DNA of 40,116 bases from Flexithrix dorotheae DSM 6795 (GTDB lineage Bacteria; Bacteroidota; Bacteroidia; Cytophagales; Flammeovirgaceae): assembly GCF_000379765.1 (NCBI RefSeq), contig NZ_KB903452.1, positions 178 to 40,293 of the forward strand, read 5' to 3'. The position numbers and the translations under genes are program-made. The notes below the pieces were generated by a model. The model had not been told where the DNA came from, ran no database searches, and worked only from the letters and a program-made list of their open reading frames with translations. Shown here piece after piece: positions 17,270 to 26,560 of this stretch; positions within the stretch are counted from its first letter, which is position 1, and each line of letters opens with the position of its first letter.

Positions 17270-18613
17270 ATGTATAGATTACTTTTTCGGCAATTTTTAA
17301 GAACAAAAACCTGTCAATTAGGCTTAGTAATAGTCCTTTTTTTAGGCAGTATTAGCATAATCACAGGAAAGAAATTTCTGATCGATCAGGACAAGGTTGC
17401 TGGGCAGGTGGCAGAAAAGCAGCTTACACATATCAAGCGTAACCTGGAATTGCATGGGGATAATCTACCTCTTTTGCTGTATTACCTGAAATTTACCCTG
17501 GTTCATGAGACCCATCCATTGGCAGGTTTTTCTATTGGGCAAAGGGATTTAAACCCAAGTGTTCAAATGGTTACCATTTTGACTTTAGAGGGACAGAAAT
17601 ATGATACTGATCTGGTGAACCCAACAAAGCTATTGTATGGTAATCTTGACTTAAGTTTTATAATCGTTTATGTATTTCCTCTTCTGATTATTGCATTTAC
17701 ATATAATCTGTTTTCCGAGGAGGAAGAATCCGGCACCTGGAAACTGGTAAATGTAATGGCGAAGTCAAAGCTTGCTTTTTTAATGGGGAAGCTTGTTGTG
17801 CGTTTAACCTTACTGGTTGGAGTGTTGTTGCTTTTGCTTGGGGTAGGGGCTGTTGTTTTGGGAATTTCATTCGATAGTACTTTTCTGATTTTTGTCCTGA
17901 CTGGGCTATTGTATCTTATTTTTTGGTTTGCCCTTTGCTTTTGGATTGTTTGCCTAAAACGCAATTCAAACTTCAATGCGTTGGCTCTTCTTTCCATCTG
18001 GTTAATTTTGGTGGTGCTGCTACCGGCCTTTATTAACAACTACATTACTACCAAACATCCTGTTCCAGAAGCTTTGAGTACTATAATAAAGCAGCGTGAT
18101 GGTTACCATAAAAAGTGGGATACCAACAAAAAGGAAACAATGGAAACATTTTATAAAGATTATCCTCAGTTTGCGAGTTATGGTTTTCCTCCAGAGGAAG
18201 GTTTTAATTGGAGTTGGTACTATGCCATGCAGCACCTGGGGGATGTAGAATCAAGGGAAGAAAGCCAAGCCATGCAACAAAAGGTGCGTTTGCGTGAGGA
18301 ATTAAGTAGAAGATGGGCAGTGGCAATTCCCTCTATGCATACACAGTTGGCACTGAATGATATTGCCGGTACAGGGCTGCTCAATCACATGAATTTTCTG
18401 AAACACACAAATGGATTTCATGAAAAGACCCGCTTATATTTTTATCCTAAAATCTTTTCAAACCATAATTCAGAAGGCATCGATTGGGATAGGTTTCAGC
18501 CAGAATACTTTCAGTTAAATGGGGAATTTGAAGGGATTGCCGTACTTTCACCTTTATTGCTTTCGATTTTATTTTTGATGGGCATATCCATTATTCCCAT
18601 GCGAAAACTTTAA
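17270..18613 (+). CDS. ABC-2 permease, DUF3526 family (second of pair)
   Basis: A 447-residue membrane protein starting MYRLLFRQFLRTKTCQLG at the ATG 17270, 4 bases after the previous stop; an in-frame GTG at 17255 would overlap the upstream gene and is less likely. The plan matches its neighbour: TM1, a large external domain, a five-helix core with the cytosolic segment SEEEESGTWKLVNVMAKSKLAFLMGK, a second external region and a final helix (VLSPLLLSILFLMGISIIP). Sequence identity between the two permeases looks low, which suggests an old duplication and an obligate heterodimer. It is the last gene of the ATPase-receptor-permease operon. No clear terminator follows. Confidence 0.8.
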   Translation: MYRLLFRQFLRTKTCQLGLVIVLFLGSISIITGKKFLIDQDKVAGQVAEKQLTHIKRNLELHGDNLPLLLYYLKFTLVHETHPLAGFSIGQRDLNPSVQMVTILTLEGQKYDTDLVNPTKLLYGNLDLSFIIVYVFPLLIIAFTYNLFSEEEESGTWKLVNVMAKSKLAFLMGKLVVRLTLLVGVLLLLLGVGAVVLGISFDSTFLIFVLTGLLYLIFWFALCFWIVCLKRNSNFNALALLSIWLILVVLLPAFINNYITTKHPVPEALSTIIKQRDGYHKKWDTNKKETMETFYKDYPQFASYGFPPEEGFNWSWYYAMQHLGDVESREESQAMQQKVRLREELSRRWAVAIPSMHTQLALNDIAGTGLLNHMNFLKHTNGFHEKTRLYFYPKIFSNHNSEGIDWDRFQPEYFQLNGEFEGIAVLSPLLLSILFLMGISIIPMRKL

Positions 18614-18961
18614 AATTCAGGTAAATGGCCTGGTAAATTTTGGTCTCTCAATTATATGATCCCTGGCTGAAAAACAGTCGATTTCTTGTAAAAAATTACC
18701 CATCCAAAAACCATGAGGTAGCACGCCTGATAAGGATTCTTATCCCATGGTCTGGATTAGTTGGGTAGTTTCCCGCCCTTTAAGTAGCAATTCAACATTA
18801 ATCGTGTATTATTTTGCCATAAAAGACTGATAGAGAGATGAGATTTCTCTGAAATAATATTACCCGGTGTGGAGCACTAGGGCTTAATTTCCGTCTGGAT
18901 TTTAGCACTTAATTCTTCAATTGACAGGAGACATCTTGATTTGGTTTTAGTACTTTTTCAG

Positions 18962-19182
18962 GATAATCCTATTTTTGCGATTTTCCAGCCTATTTTTATC
19001 GCTGGGAATTTTGACTTATACCCCAAAAAAGCCTTCCCATGTAGAATGGAGATGTTATCATCCCAGATAGAATGGAACGTCCCTTTGTTTATGTGGAAAA
19101 TGGATTGGTAAAAACACTCTGCATGGCTGTGAAAAAAGGAAATGAATACTATACCGTATTTGTTCCGGTCAAAACGGAATAG
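18962..19182 (+). pseudogene. decayed C-terminal fragment of a glycoside hydrolase
   Basis: The frame 19045-19182 reads NGDVIIPDRMERPFVYVENG and then VKTLCMAVKKGNEYYTVFVPVKTE before TAG. This is the C-terminal pattern of GH43-like glycosidases (ERP-[FQ]-V/L-Y-x-ENG, then a closing beta strand). Just upstream HVEW is readable in a second frame and NFDLYPKKAF in a third, so the gene has at least two frameshifts and no start. In the remainder of the 647-base gap, 18614-18961, I recognise no gene. The fragment lies directly before an alpha-L-fucosidase and a sulfatase, so it is probably debris of the same polysaccharide locus. The exact family is uncertain. Confidence 0.5.
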
Positions 19183-19260
19183 CAATGAACCAGGGTTTTT
19201 GGTCAGGAAAATGGAAAATAATGATTTACATATAAAAGATTAATAATAACACAAACGCGA

Positions 19261-21492
19261 ATGAGATCAATTTTAATTAATACTTTGCTAATGATGGCTA
19301 TGTCATTTGTTAGAACCAATGCACAAACAATCGATACAAAAAACACAATCAGGATATTATCCACTGATTCAAAAGAATCAATAATTTCAAAAGCGGCACA
19401 TGTTGTCCCAACTACTAATCAATACAATGCCCTAAAAAATGAATTCATTGCCTTCATTCATTTTGGCCCCAATACATTTACCCGGATGGAGTGGGGGAAT
19501 GGAATGGAAGATCCGTCAGTTTTTGCCTTACAAAATTTAGATACCGACCAGTGGTGTGAAGCCATGGTAGCTGCCGGAATGAAAATGGTAATTTTTACCG
19601 CAAAGCACCACGATGGTTTTTGCTTGTGGCAAAGCCGCTACACTAAACATGGGATTATGTCCTCTCCCTTCGAAAATGGGCAGGGTGATATTTTGAAAAG
19701 CCTCTCCGCATCATGTGAAAAATACGGGTTGAAGCTGGGTGTATATCTTTCACCTGCCGATTTATATCAGATTGAAAATGAAGAGGGGCTCTATGGAAAC
19801 CTGAGCAAGTACACGGAGCGTACAATCCCACGTCCGGTAGATAGTCGTCCGTTTGAAAACAAAACCACCTTCTCCTTTGTGGTTGACGATTACAACGAAT
19901 ATATGCTAAACCAGCTATTTGAATTATTGACAGAATATGGGACAATTCATGAGGTCTGGTTTGATGGTGCTCACCCCAAGCGCAAAGGTGGACAAACGTA
20001 TAATTATGCCGCCTGGAAAGAATTGATTCAGACTTTGGCACCAGAAGCTGTCATTTTCGGGCGTCAGGATGTACGTTGGTGTGGCAATGAATCCGGAGGA
20101 ACGCGTAAAAGTGAATGGAATATTATTCCTTATAAGGAGGATCCCAATAAGATGAACAGGTTTGATGACATTACTGGAGATCCCATTGCCGAAAGAGCGC
20201 AACTGTATAAAGCCAATTTTTTACATTATCAACCAGCGGAAACAAATACCTCTATTCGTGAGGGATGGTTTTATAGGGATGACCACGACCAAAAAGTAAG
20301 AAATGCGGATGATGTTTTTGATATCTACGAACGTGCAGTAGGCGGAAATTCTATTTTTCTATTAAATATCCCTCCCAATCGAAACGGACGTTTTTCGGAT
20401 GAAGATGTGGCAGTTTTAACAGAAACCGGGAAACGAATTAAAGAAACCTATGGACAAAACTTGTTTGCCAAGGCAACGGGTGTCCAGGAAGTACTTGATG
20501 ATGACAATTCAACCTTCAAATTAATTGACGAGAAAGGTCAATCATTAGAAATTAATTGTCCGCAGGCTGTTACTATAAATCGTCTTGTGTTACAGGAGGC
20601 TATCAGGACCCATAGCGAACGAATTGAAAAATTTTCCATTGAAGCCTGGATCAATAATGGTTGGACTGAGGTGGCACAAAGTACAAATGTGGGCTACAAA
20701 CGAATTGTTAGATTTCCTGAAACCACCAGTAGCAAGTTTCGCATTAATATACTTGAGTTTCGAGACTTTCCAGCCATTTCAAATATTTCAGCTCATTATT
20801 ATTCAAGCAGGCCACCACAGTTGACCATTAAAAGAGATATTGGAGGAATGGTGACGATCGATATCAGGGAACACGCCTTTAATTGGAAATCACATGGAGA
20901 GAATACAGCTAAAAATTTAAACATGGATATGAAAATTCGGTATACTACAGATGGAAGTGCGCCAACAGAAAATTCTGAAATATATGGGGATGCTTTTTTC
21001 TTTCCGGGAGGAGAAGTTAAAGCCTGTGTATTTTTAAGTAATGAAAAAGGTAGTGTGGCATCAGCTCAGTTTGGGATAGTAAAAGAAAACTGGGATGTAC
21101 TCGGGAGTTCTGGAGATCAGGAAAAACATGCTGCTCAAATGGCTGTGGATGGGGATAAAGATAGTTACTGGCATTCTAAGGCCAACAGTCATGGAAATCA
21201 CTTTATCGAGATTGATCTGGGTAAAAAGTATCAGCTTAACGGACTTATTTATACTCCACAAACCGAACATTCAAATGGAATGATTCAAAAAGGACAGGTG
21301 ATGGTAAGTAAAAACGGCAAAACCTGGAAATTGCATGAGGATTTCATATTTGGTAACCTGATAAATGACCCGACTAGTCGCAAACACCACTTCAATAAAT
21401 CCGTGAGTACAAGATTTATCAAAATTGTCTCTTTAGAGATTGCCAACAATGAGAAAACAGCGACCATTGCGGAATTAGATTTTATCCAATAG
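19261..21492 (+). CDS. GH29 alpha-L-fucosidase with C-terminal carbohydrate-binding modules
   Basis: A 743-residue exported enzyme (signal peptide MRSILINTLLMMAMSFVRTNA). The catalytic GH29 barrel spans about 45-400, with MVIFTAKHHDGFCLW and VWFDGAHP, where D235 is the expected nucleophile. Behind it come three beta modules: a discoidin-like segment (about 405-520), a chitobiase/HexA C-terminal-like module (about 525-610, IRYTTDGSAPTENS) and an F5/8 type C domain (about 615-743, KHAAQMAVDGDKDSYWHS). It should remove alpha-L-fucose from glycans in the periplasm or at the cell surface. It is followed 93 bases later by a sulfatase on the same strand. No SusC/SusD pair or fucose catabolic gene is in the window. 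Confidence 0.9.
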   Translation: MRSILINTLLMMAMSFVRTNAQTIDTKNTIRILSTDSKESIISKAAHVVPTTNQYNALKNEFIAFIHFGPNTFTRMEWGNGMEDPSVFALQNLDTDQWCEAMVAAGMKMVIFTAKHHDGFCLWQSRYTKHGIMSSPFENGQGDILKSLSASCEKYGLKLGVYLSPADLYQIENEEGLYGNLSKYTERTIPRPVDSRPFENKTTFSFVVDDYNEYMLNQLFELLTEYGTIHEVWFDGAHPKRKGGQTYNYAAWKELIQTLAPEAVIFGRQDVRWCGNESGGTRKSEWNIIPYKEDPNKMNRFDDITGDPIAERAQLYKANFLHYQPAETNTSIREGWFYRDDHDQKVRNADDVFDIYERAVGGNSIFLLNIPPNRNGRFSDEDVAVLTETGKRIKETYGQNLFAKATGVQEVLDDDNSTFKLIDEKGQSLEINCPQAVTINRLVLQEAIRTHSERIEKFSIEAWINNGWTEVAQSTNVGYKRIVRFPETTSSKFRINILEFRDFPAISNISAHYYSSRPPQLTIKRDIGGMVTIDIREHAFNWKSHGENTAKNLNMDMKIRYTTDGSAPTENSEIYGDAFFFPGGEVKACVFLSNEKGSVASAQFGIVKENWDVLGSSGDQEKHAAQMAVDGDKDSYWHSKANSHGNHFIEIDLGKKYQLNGLIYTPQTEHSNGMIQKGQVMVSKNGKTWKLHEDFIFGNLINDPTSRKHHFNKSVSTRFIKIVSLEIANNEKTATIAELDFIQ

Positions 21493-21585
21493 GTAAGTTT
21501 CAACCTGGTATGTATCTTTAGTGGTTCCTATTCAACTGAACAACTAACATAAATACTATTTACTTATATCCAGACTCAAAAAGTA

Positions 21586-23391
21586 ATGAATTTGAAAAAA
21601 TTGACCGGGCAGGCCATTGCATTTGAAACGGCATTTATTTTGGTTTTGATCATACTATCACCATTAATATGTGCTTCGCAAGCTCCTAATATTGTATTGA
21701 TTATCACTGATGATCAGGGTTATGGTGATTTGAGTTGTCATGGAAATCCTGTGATAAAAACACCGAATATTGATGAATTATACACCCAGTCAGTTCGGTT
21801 TACCAACTTTCATGTTGATCCTACTTGCGCCCCTTCTCGTGCTGCATTAATGACTGGTAAATATGCACATCGTGTTGGGGTTTGGCATACGGTGTTAGGA
21901 GGTAACCACTTAAGAGTTAGCGAACCTACAATGGCTGAAATTTTTAAAGAAAATGGTTATCGAACTGGCCTATTTGGGAAGTGGCATTTAGGTGCTAATT
22001 ACCCTTATAGACCTATGGATCGTGGTTTTGATGAATGGCTTGGACAAGGTGATGGAGGCACAGGTACTACCGATGATTGGTTTGATAATGACAGGGTCAA
22101 TGATTATTATTGGCACAATGGCGAGAGAGTTTACAGGGAAGGTTTTGCCCCCGATGTCTTTTTTGATGCTGCCATAGACTTTATTGAAAAAGATGATGAT
22201 GAGCCATTTTTTGTTTACTTATCTACTTACCTGCCACATCACCCACATACAGTTCCCGATACAACACTTATTGAACAATACCCAAAATCTATAACCGATT
22301 ATGTGTCTTATTTTTTTGCAGGACTCAATCGGATTGATCAGAACATTGGCAAATTAAGAAATGCTCTTGAAAAATCGGGGAAAGCCTCAAATACCATTTT
22401 CATATTTATGAGCGATAATGGCGGTACTGCTGGTGTAAAATTATTTAATGCAGGTATGCGTGGACATAAAGGTCAGGTTTATGAAGGTGGGCATAGAGTG
22501 CCTTTTTTCATTCACTGGCCATCAGGAGAGCTAGCGCAAGGCATGGATGTAGAGGCCTTAACTGCTCATTTTGATGTTTTGCCCACACTAATTGATTTAT
22601 GTGGGGTATCAAATAAAACTGATTTTGATGGACGTAGTTTTAAGCCGCAACTGTTTAATCCAGACAAAGAACTCAATGAACGAATATTATTTGTAGAGAA
22701 TCAAAGGACACTTCAATCTATTGCGTGGCATCAAACGGCTGGGATGTTCAAAAGCTGGCGACTGATAGACAATAAGGAGCTTTACGACTTGTCTAATGAT
22801 CCAGGGCAAAACAATAATATTATTGATCATCATCCTGATATAGTTAATAAGCTACGCTTAGCCCATCAAAAGTACTGGACACATGTTACACCAAATGACA
22901 GAGAGCGGCCTCAACCCACAGTAGGGAATCCTGCTGATCCTGAAACATTTCTTACTACATCTGAATGGTACTTACCTAAGGGGCTTTGGAATCATGCACA
23001 GGTGGCAAAAGGCAGCCCATTTGTAGGCTCCTGGGATATTAGTATTTACGAGAGTGGGATATATCGTTTTGAATTAAGAAGGTGGCCACGTGAAGCTAAT
23101 GCCCCCATACAGGGAATTCCAGTTTTTAACAAAAAAATTGATTCCTGGACAATGGATGGTGGAGTTGATCAACTGATTTATGGAAATGAAATGAAGGCAT
23201 TGCCTGTTGAATCGATCAAGCTGGAAGTAGGAAAATATGCACAGGTAAAAAAGGTAAGTGGGAATGATACCCATATCACTTTTGATGTAGAGCTGGAAAA
23301 AGGAGAGGGGAGTGTGAGTGGTACTATGTTAAATAAAAAAGAGGAAGTGCTATCGGGAGCATATTATATTTATGTAACCCGGCAAAATTGA
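21586..23391 (+). CDS. type I (formylglycine-dependent) sulfatase
   Basis: A 601-residue exported arylsulfatase-family enzyme; the signal segment is AFETAFILVLIILSPLICAS. The active site is complete: metal ligands D42 and D43 in ITDDQGYGD, the formylglycine precursor C81 in CAPSR, K132 and H134 in GKWH, D277 and N278 in MSDNGG, and H303. CAPSR is the Cys-type motif, which needs a radical-SAM or FGE maturase; none is in the window. After the alkaline-phosphatase-like domain, about 430 residues long, a C-terminal extension of 110-120 residues (GSWDISIYESGIYRFELRRW onward) is a beta module of unknown role. It probably removes sulfate esters from the glycan attacked by the fucosidase. Confidence 0.9.
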   Translation: MNLKKLTGQAIAFETAFILVLIILSPLICASQAPNIVLIITDDQGYGDLSCHGNPVIKTPNIDELYTQSVRFTNFHVDPTCAPSRAALMTGKYAHRVGVWHTVLGGNHLRVSEPTMAEIFKENGYRTGLFGKWHLGANYPYRPMDRGFDEWLGQGDGGTGTTDDWFDNDRVNDYYWHNGERVYREGFAPDVFFDAAIDFIEKDDDEPFFVYLSTYLPHHPHTVPDTTLIEQYPKSITDYVSYFFAGLNRIDQNIGKLRNALEKSGKASNTIFIFMSDNGGTAGVKLFNAGMRGHKGQVYEGGHRVPFFIHWPSGELAQGMDVEALTAHFDVLPTLIDLCGVSNKTDFDGRSFKPQLFNPDKELNERILFVENQRTLQSIAWHQTAGMFKSWRLIDNKELYDLSNDPGQNNNIIDHHPDIVNKLRLAHQKYWTHVTPNDRERPQPTVGNPADPETFLTTSEWYLPKGLWNHAQVAKGSPFVGSWDISIYESGIYRFELRRWPREANAPIQGIPVFNKKIDSWTMDGGVDQLIYGNEMKALPVESIKLEVGKYAQVKKVSGNDTHITFDVELEKGEGSVSGTMLNKKEEVLSGAYYIYVTRQN

Positions 23392-24331
23392 GTTTGCTAA
23401 GCAAGATGGAGAATGGCTTATCAAGCATAGAAAGTCAAATTTTATGTGGAGGGAAGTGGAAGAAGTAAAATAAAAAATATAATGGAAAAAATAGGTAAAG
23501 GCCTGACTGATGGACGTAGGGGACAACAATAGCTTTACATTGAAAAAAAACAAAAAAAAGAATTTTATTCGGTTAGTTTTATACTTTTCAAGCGGGAAAT
23601 TCCACTATAGTTTTTCCAGGAAATGATATTGCATCATTAGGTTTGAAGATCTCGTTTGTATAAATAAAAATCGACATTTGTGACACAAAAGTCCTTCTTG
23701 CTTCTCCGTAAAATCGTCAAAAAATGGGGTAAAAATAGCAACTCACTTTTCTTATTATAATCAGTCGTATAAGGAAACTAAATTAGACAAAAATCCCGGT
23801 CACCTTTACGTTTATATTATTTCGGAAAAAAACGAAATAAAAGAATAATATTCTATACATTTTAGCTGATAACATATGCAAAAAGGAACTAGTCTATTTC
23901 AGTAGGAAGTTCTTCACAACCATATTATTTAATTCTTTCTGAAAATCCTCCATGTATTGATCTTTGATACCCTGAACCACTCTTTTCCTGTATTCTCATA
24001 GATAATCTTTATACGGTACAGACTTTAACCTATAGCGGTGAAAAGGTAAATTCAATGAATTTCTTGGGGCGGATATTGAAGTCAGTTTTGCCAGAGGTAA
24101 GTTGGTTACAATTAGGAAGAGAAAGTGGGGAGGAAGTTGTAAGTGAAATAAAATCTTTGTAAATCCAAAACATCTAAATAACTGGATAACCCACCACCAT
24201 ACCAAATTCAGGACAACCATACTGCTTCCTCAGCAGCGTTCACCTTGGCTCTTCGAAATAATCAGGCTATTTTAAGATCTCTGTTATTATCCAATGCTTG
24301 CCAAACAAATAAAAATAAACCAATTTACCGA

Positions 24332-25417
24332 TCAGGATTCAGCAGTTACTTCTGTTGTGGTTTCATCACTATTAAGCCATGCGAGGAGTAATTTATATCC
24401 CAATGATAAAACAATCGCACCAGTAAAAAGCCCGATAAATCCTGATAGCATAAATCCTCCTAATACGCCTAGAAATATAACCAGCATCGGCACTGGAGCA
24501 CCTTTCCCCAATAACATGGGTTTTAGAATATTATCAGAAGCTCCAGCCAAAAATAAATAAACTGTCCAGAGTGAAGCAGAAATGGTAGAGTTAACCGAGA
24601 ACAGATATATTATGGCAGGAAATATTATTATTATTGGTGGCAACTGTAATATTGCCAGAATCATCACCACCAGGGTCCAGATTCCTGAATAGGGAACCCC
24701 AGCCAGCAAAAACCCAATTCCAACTAAGGCTGCCTGAATTATTGCCACTCCTAATACCCCTTTAGTCACATTTCCTACTGTTTTTGCTGCGATATCAGTA
24801 AACTCATTTCCCTTCGATCCCACTATTTTGCTGAAAAGTTTTCTGGTAAAGTCATCAGTACCTTTTGTTGCCAGAAGAATGCCTGCAATTATCGTAGCCA
24901 AGATAAACTGTAGTATACTACTTCCAATTCCCAAAAAACCATCAAGAAATAGCTTTCCTATTTCCTTAATTTGTTCCTGGTATTTTGAAATAAATACTTC
25001 AAGATTTAAAGATGCCTGATTCCATATATCATATATTTTTTCACCAATTACCGGCCATTCGGCCACTTTTTCAGTTGGTGCTGGAATGGTAAGTGTACCG
25101 TTATCCAGCCTAAATCTAAATTCTTTAATCCCATGAATGGTAGAATCGAGGAATAACCCACTGGGAATAATGATCATCAATAAACCACATATTATTATAA
25201 TGGTAGAAGCCATTTTAGGTTTGTTCCCCAACTTTGTGTTCAAGGAATTATAAACTGGATCTAAGGCGGTTGCCAGTATTATTCCCCACATTATTACTCC
25301 TGAAAATGGCAACACCAATTGGAGACACCATGCCACTAGCAATATTAAAAATCCTATTTTGATAAAAATATCTACGGCAGTTTCAATTGGAGTTTTAATT
25401 TTCGGATCAGTTTTCAT
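24332..25417 (-). CDS. AI-2E family transporter (UPF0118/PerM-like)
   Basis: A 361-residue polytopic membrane protein with the order of the AI-2E family: two N-terminal helices (IGFLILLVAWCLQLVLPFSGVIMWGIILATALDP), a third (ASTIIIICGLLMIIIPSGLFL), a soluble segment of about 100 residues with an amphipathic helix, then a C-terminal block of helices with GVPYSGIWTLVVMILAILQLPP and a conserved DNILKPMLLGKGAPVPMLVIFLGVLGG. Family members are linked to autoinducer-2 export, Na+/H+ antiport or PerM-type roles, so the substrate stays open. It stands alone, with no signalling gene nearby. In the gap 23392-24331 before it I see only short coding-like fragments. Confidence 0.88.
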   Translation of the reverse strand: MKTDPKIKTPIETAVDIFIKIGFLILLVAWCLQLVLPFSGVIMWGIILATALDPVYNSLNTKLGNKPKMASTIIIICGLLMIIIPSGLFLDSTIHGIKEFRFRLDNGTLTIPAPTEKVAEWPVIGEKIYDIWNQASLNLEVFISKYQEQIKEIGKLFLDGFLGIGSSILQFILATIIAGILLATKGTDDFTRKLFSKIVGSKGNEFTDIAAKTVGNVTKGVLGVAIIQAALVGIGFLLAGVPYSGIWTLVVMILAILQLPPIIIIFPAIIYLFSVNSTISASLWTVYLFLAGASDNILKPMLLGKGAPVPMLVIFLGVLGGFMLSGFIGLFTGAIVLSLGYKLLLAWLNSDETTTEVTAES

Positions 25418-25614
25418 GTTTTATTTCCTTGTTGAAAAATTTAATTAGCAATATTCCAATTTGTGGTTAATATTTTATTTGGGTGAATATAAAAAATATG
25501 TGTTAAATAGAATCAGATTGATTAAATTGATGATAAGGTAATTTATTGTAATACCAATTCAGTGTCTCACAACTTAACTGCGCTCCCTGATTCCCATTAC
25601 CATCAAATTAATTT

Positions 25615-25725
25615 TCAAAAACCTTCCATATTAACTTTTACCCTGTTTTTCAATTCTTCAATTTCTCCCTCGCCCAGAGGTAATGAAATATTGGAAAAGT
25701 TATCGATTAAAGCTCCTATATTCAT
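25615..25725 (-). pseudogene. short Crp/Fnr-like N-terminal remnant
   Basis: A 36-codon frame, MNIGALIDNFSNISLPLGEGE then IEELKNRVKVNMEGF, ends at TGA. It resembles the first 30 residues of Bacteroidota Crp/Fnr regulators (a short helix, ISPLSEEEIEELKSRVKVK) and then breaks off before the cyclic-nucleotide-binding barrel. No continuation in another frame was recognised. A weak 8-bp-arm hairpin is at 25795-25815. The remaining 25418-25967 shows no gene. The call is by resemblance over a short stretch and could be chance. Confidence 0.3.
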
Positions 25726-25868
25726 CGTTATCTAATTGACCATTACTGCTTAAAAATAGGGAATTATCTTTATAATTGATGGAGCTGATTTAAACAATAT
25801 TCTAGGGGAATATTGGAATAAGCTTATTTGTGATATTAATTTTAATGGATGTATGAAGGTTGAATTTA

Positions 25869-25911
25869 AAAAAGTAGTTCAGGCAGTTTTCAAACTGTAA
25901 AATTACTTTTT
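25869..25911 (-). terminator. hairpin terminator of the molybdenum hydroxylase operon
   Basis: The outer arms AAAAAGTA (25869-25876) and TACTTTTT (25904-25911) enclose an inner hairpin, CAGTTT (25884-25889) with AAACTG (25892-25897). On the minus strand the structure ends in a TTTTTT run, about 60 bases after the acetyltransferase stop. It could also act on the other strand. Confidence 0.55.
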
Positions 25912-25967
25912 ATACCTAAGCCTCTACAGGAGATCACAACCTATTTATCCATTCAACAGATCTTTCT

Positions 25968-26549
25968 TTAACTTTTTGGAGTGGTAATATTTTTTATAAA
26001 TTTTGCTGGGATTCCCCCAAAAATTGTATTGGGGGGAACATCTTTATTTACAACAGCCCCTGCCGCAATAATTGAGTTTTCCCCAACAGTTACTCCAGGT
26101 AAAATAGTGACTCCAGCACCAATCCAGGCATTTTTCTTTATGGTAATAGCATTCAGTTGAAGATATTTTCGCTTGGTAGGTTCAATAGGATGATTTTCTG
26201 TAATTAAGTTGGTTTTAGGACCAATCTGTACCTCGTCCTCTATAGTAATTCCCCCTAAATCCAGAAATGAACAGGCATGATTTATAAACACATTTTTTCC
26301 AAGCTTAATATGATGACCAAAATTTGTATAGAAGGGGACAAATATAGTGGTAGAATCATCTATTTTATTATTTATAATTTCACTTAGTCTTTCACGCATT
26401 TCCCGGATGTGAGTAGAATTATTCAAAGCTGGCAAAAGTTTTTGTGTCCTAAATACAATTTCCCAGGCTTTTGACATGACTGGCGCATCATTTTTTATGG
26501 TTCCCCCTTTGAGCATTTGAGAAAATATGTCAGTATCTTCCTGATTCAT
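25968..26549 (-). CDS. hexapeptide-repeat O-acetyltransferase (MAT/LacA-like)
   Basis: A 193-residue left-handed beta-helix acyltransferase of the maltose/galactoside acetyltransferase group. The helical N-terminus (about 1-60) is followed by hexapeptide coils: FVPFYTNFGHHIKLGKNVFI, SFLDLGGITIEDEVQIGPK, AWIGAGVTILPGVTVGENSIIAAGAVVNKDV. The catalytic His is H120 in TENHPIEP. It should transfer acetyl from acetyl-CoA to a sugar or similar hydroxyl in the cytosol. It begins 11 bases after the lipoprotein gene and is the last gene of the 29.8-26.0 kb operon; its link to a molybdenum hydroxylase is not obvious. A second, diverged relative lies at 37710-38282. Confidence 0.85.
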   Translation of the reverse strand: MNQEDTDIFSQMLKGGTIKNDAPVMSKAWEIVFRTQKLLPALNNSTHIREMRERLSEIINNKIDDSTTIFVPFYTNFGHHIKLGKNVFINHACSFLDLGGITIEDEVQIGPKTNLITENHPIEPTKRKYLQLNAITIKKNAWIGAGVTILPGVTVGENSIIAAGAVVNKDVPPNTIFGGIPAKFIKNITTPKS

Positions 26550-26560
26550 AAACTTCTTAT

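Noticed and set aside
17668-18039. 123-codon minus-strand frame inside the second ABC-2 permease
   Set aside because: Antisense to membrane helices with the coupling segment intact; no own features.
18958-19185. 75-codon minus-strand frame in the gap before the fucosidase
   Set aside because: The plus strand of the same bases reads as the end of a glycosidase, so the minus frame is a by-product.
19655-20041. 128-codon minus-strand frame inside the fucosidase gene
   Set aside because: Antisense to the GH29 catalytic domain, rich in His, Arg and Cys, and unlike any family.
24294-24560. 88-codon plus-strand frame overlapping the AI-2E family gene
   Set aside because: Antisense to conserved transmembrane segments; composition (Asn, Pro, Ile) is typical of a shadow.
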